In this document: one piece after another, positions 62,692 through 64,000 of the stretch
Layout: every line of letters begins with the position of its first letter
Position numbering within the stretch: position 1 is the first letter of the stretch
Assembly: GCA_036788215.1 (NCBI GenBank)
Contig: DAIQNV010000002.1
Span: 39,092 to 103,091, forward strand
Direction: 5' to 3'
DNA from: DAIQNV01 sp036788215
GTDB lineage: Bacteria > Planctomycetota > Phycisphaerae > Phycisphaerales > UBA1924
Length of the DNA stretch: 64,000 nucleotides
Position numbers and translations under genes: made by a program
The notes under the pieces: generated by a model
What the model saw: only the letters and a program-made list of their open reading frames with translations
What the model was told of the DNA's origin: nothing
Databases searched by the model: none

Positions 62692-63153
62692 ATGCGTTTT
62701 GAGCTGATCGACAGGGTGGTGGAGCGCAGCGACGACCGGCTGGTGGCGATCAAGCTCGTCAGCCGGGCGGAGGAGTACCTGCAGGACCATTTCCCGACCT
62801 TCCCGGTGCTTCCGGGGGTGATGATGCTGGAGGCGATGGTGCAGGCGGGTCGGGCGCTGGTGTCGGGGAGGCTTGATCCGGGGGCGGCGCCCCTGGTGCT
62901 GGGGGAGGTGCGGGCGCTGAAGTACGGGAAGTTCGTGATGCCCGGAGCGTCGCTCCGGGTGGAGGTGGGGCTGCGGGGCGAGGTGGGGGCGGACGGGGCG
63001 TGCGAGATCGACGCGAAGGCGTTTCTGGTGGAGGCGGACGGGAGCGAGGGGGGCGTGGCGGCTTCGGGGCGGCTCGGGCTGAGGCCGGCACGGGGGGTGG
63101 TGGCGGGTGCCGAAGCAGGTCCGGGAACGGGGGCGGGTGGAGCGGTACACTAG
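62692..63153 (+). CDS. 3-hydroxyacyl-ACP dehydratase (FabZ-like)
   Basis: This 153-aa hot-dog-fold protein has DHFPTFPVLPGVMMLEAMVQAG, matching the FabZ active-site helix (His and Glu). A Gly/Ala-rich tail extends beyond the core. It is followed by an acyl carrier protein and a second dehydratase, so it belongs to a dedicated acyl-chain pathway or to general fatty acid synthesis. Divergent from recO. Confidence 0.88.
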   Translation: MRFELIDRVVERSDDRLVAIKLVSRAEEYLQDHFPTFPVLPGVMMLEAMVQAGRALVSGRLDPGAAPLVLGEVRALKYGKFVMPGASLRVEVGLRGEVGADGACEIDAKAFLVEADGSEGGVAASGRLGLRPARGVVAGAEAGPGTGAGGAVH

Positions 63154-63247
63154 AGGTTCTTCCCGTGGCTGTCGGGTGATCGGCGGGGCGGGGGTTGGTT
63201 TGGCAGGGCTGTTTCCGCAGGGCCTGTTCCGCAGCAGTACAGGGGTC

Positions 63248-63637
63248 ATGATGGATCGCGACGAGATCTTCTCCAAGGTTCAAGAAGTGCTTGTGGACGC
63301 CCTGGCGGTGGACGAGGACGAGGTGACGCCGGAGGCGACGATCTTCGGTGATCTCGGGGCCGAGTCCATCGATGTCCTGGACATCGCGTTCAAGCTGGAG
63401 CAGGCGTTCGGGTTCAAGATCGCTCAGGGGGAGCTCTTCCCCGAGGGCGTGATGAACGACCCGGCGTACGTGCAGGACGGCAAGGTGACGGAGAAGGGGA
63501 TGGCGGAGCTGCAGGGCAAGATGCCCCACTTCGACATGGACAAGCTGAAGGACGACCCGCGCCTGGAGACGATCCAGAGCATCTTCACGGTCGAGACGCT
63601 GGTGCGGTTCGTGGAGCACAAGCTGTCGAAGGCCTGA
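63248..63637 (+). CDS. Elongated acyl carrier protein
   Basis: This 129-aa ACP has the phosphopantetheine site GAESIDVLD (Ser40). Typical ACPs are ~80 aa; here an extra ~45 residues (VMNDPAYVQDGKVTEKG onward) lie between helix II/III and the last helix (IFTVETLVRFVEHKL). ATG 63248 gives the normal ACP start. Companion genes on both sides are dehydratases. Confidence 0.93.
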   Translation: MMDRDEIFSKVQEVLVDALAVDEDEVTPEATIFGDLGAESIDVLDIAFKLEQAFGFKIAQGELFPEGVMNDPAYVQDGKVTEKGMAELQGKMPHFDMDKLKDDPRLETIQSIFTVETLVRFVEHKLSKA

Positions 63638-63658
63638 GGGGTCGCGACCACTCGGTCT

Positions 63659-63738
63659 CCGCGATCTCAGGATCGCGGCTCTGATTGTGGGCGCTGGCTC
63701 GGGCGAGGGATTCCGCGATCTCACGATCGCGGCTCTGA
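63659..63738. repeat. Two near-identical hairpin repeats between the ACP and the next dehydratase
   Basis: A 26-base unit occurs at 63659-63684 and 63713-63738 with one base difference. Each has an 8-bp stem (CCGCGATC / GATCGCGG) and a 4-base loop (TCAG or TCAC), followed by CTCTGA. Could be paired RNA hairpins tuning expression across the operon. Confidence 0.65.
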
Positions 63739-63750
63739 CGGGGTGGCATC

Positions 63751-64000
63751 GTGCGGTGGATGTGGATTGATCGCGTGGTGGAGCTGGTGCCGGGCAAGCG
63801 GCTCGTGGCGATCAAGAATGTCTCGCTCGCGGAGGAGCACCTGCACGACCACTTCGAGGCGGTCGTGGGGGCTTCCGGTGAGGTCGTGCGGCCCGCGATC
63901 CCGGTGATGCCGGCGAGCCTGATCCTGGAGGGCGTGGCCCAAACCGCGGGGGTGCTCGTCGGGCACGCGGAGGGGTTCAAGCAGAAGGTCGTGCTCGCGA
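63751..64000 (+). CDS. Second 3-hydroxyacyl-ACP dehydratase-like protein (3' partial)
   Basis: The frame is open to the window end. GTG 63751 gives VRWMWIDRVVELVPG (read M at GTG), fitting the MRWxWIDR start of planctomycete FabA/FabZ-like proteins; ATG 63760 is the alternative. Hot-dog-fold features are visible: AEEHLHDHFEAV and IPVMPASLILEGVAQTAG. It continues beyond the window. Confidence 0.85.
   Translation, partial: MRWMWIDRVVELVPGKRLVAIKNVSLAEEHLHDHFEAVVGASGEVVRPAIPVMPASLILEGVAQTAGVLVGHAEGFKQKVVLA

Overview
The window is GC-rich, tightly packed DNA that looks like a Phycisphaerae-type planctomycete. The main clues are a secreted metalloprotease ending in a double FADISAFLAAF dockerin-like tail, a PEP-CTERM-like exported protein, two-partner secretion genes, a cyanobacterial/planctomycete-type two-domain ThiE, and a long ribosomal cluster whose proteins carry unusual tails. 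The taxonomic call is inference. No rRNA, tRNA, CRISPR array, IS element or phage gene was seen.

Region 1 (1-9.2 kb, + strand) starts inside a LacI-family regulator. A very large carbohydrate-enzyme-like protein follows, then a compact block: HemN-like radical SAM protein, HpaB-family flavin monooxygenase, a stand-alone N-terminal piece of an acyl-CoA-ligase-like (ANL) protein, a small helical protein, and a photoactive-yellow-protein (PYP) homologue. Three of the junctions in this block overlap. PYP normally carries p-coumarate, activated by an ANL ligase and attached to one cysteine. HpaB enzymes act on p-hydroxyphenyl compounds. The PYP-like protein keeps the chromophore cysteine but not the usual Tyr/Glu pocket. 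This is the best candidate for an undescribed system here.

Region 2 (9.3-15.4 kb, +) is a two-partner secretion pair: an outer-membrane TpsB transporter and a 1388-aa TpsA exoprotein. Region 3 (15.4-25.1 kb, mostly -) holds an M61 aminopeptidase with PDZ domain, a dockerin-tailed M12B-type metalloprotease, an apparent operon of a membrane/SelL-like redox fusion, a small membrane protein and an iron-sulfur photolyase, an SDR lacking the catalytic tyrosine, and a membrane protein. A PEP-CTERM-like protein (+) and pheS (-) converge on a shared terminator.

Region 4 (27.2-43.5 kb, - strand) is the S10-spc-alpha supercluster: rpsJ-rplC-rplD-rplW-rplB-rpsS-rplV-rpsC-rplP-rpmC-rpsQ-rplN-rplX-rplE-rpsN-rpsH-rplF-rplR-rpsE-rplO-secY-map-rpmJ-rpsM-rpsK-rpoA-rplQ. 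It ends at an intrinsic terminator. rpmD, adk, infA and rpsD are absent from their usual places. L22 carries an XRE-like helix-turn-helix at its N-terminus, S5 an RGG tail, and S14 is a short form lacking three of the four zinc cysteines.

Region 5 (43.9-64 kb) is mostly housekeeping: an exported unknown, an M28 lipoprotein peptidase, ruvB, a coiled-coil zinc-ribbon protein, purA-uppS-cdsA, a tiny zinc ribbon, an FHA protein, hemW, a pseudouridine synthase, a pgl-like gene, thiE, an M16 peptidase, an HDOD/degenerate-GGDEF protein, recO, and the start of a lipid-type cluster (FabZ-like dehydratase, long acyl carrier protein, second dehydratase cut by the window end). Several hairpin repeats and a strong G-quadruplex motif lie between these genes.
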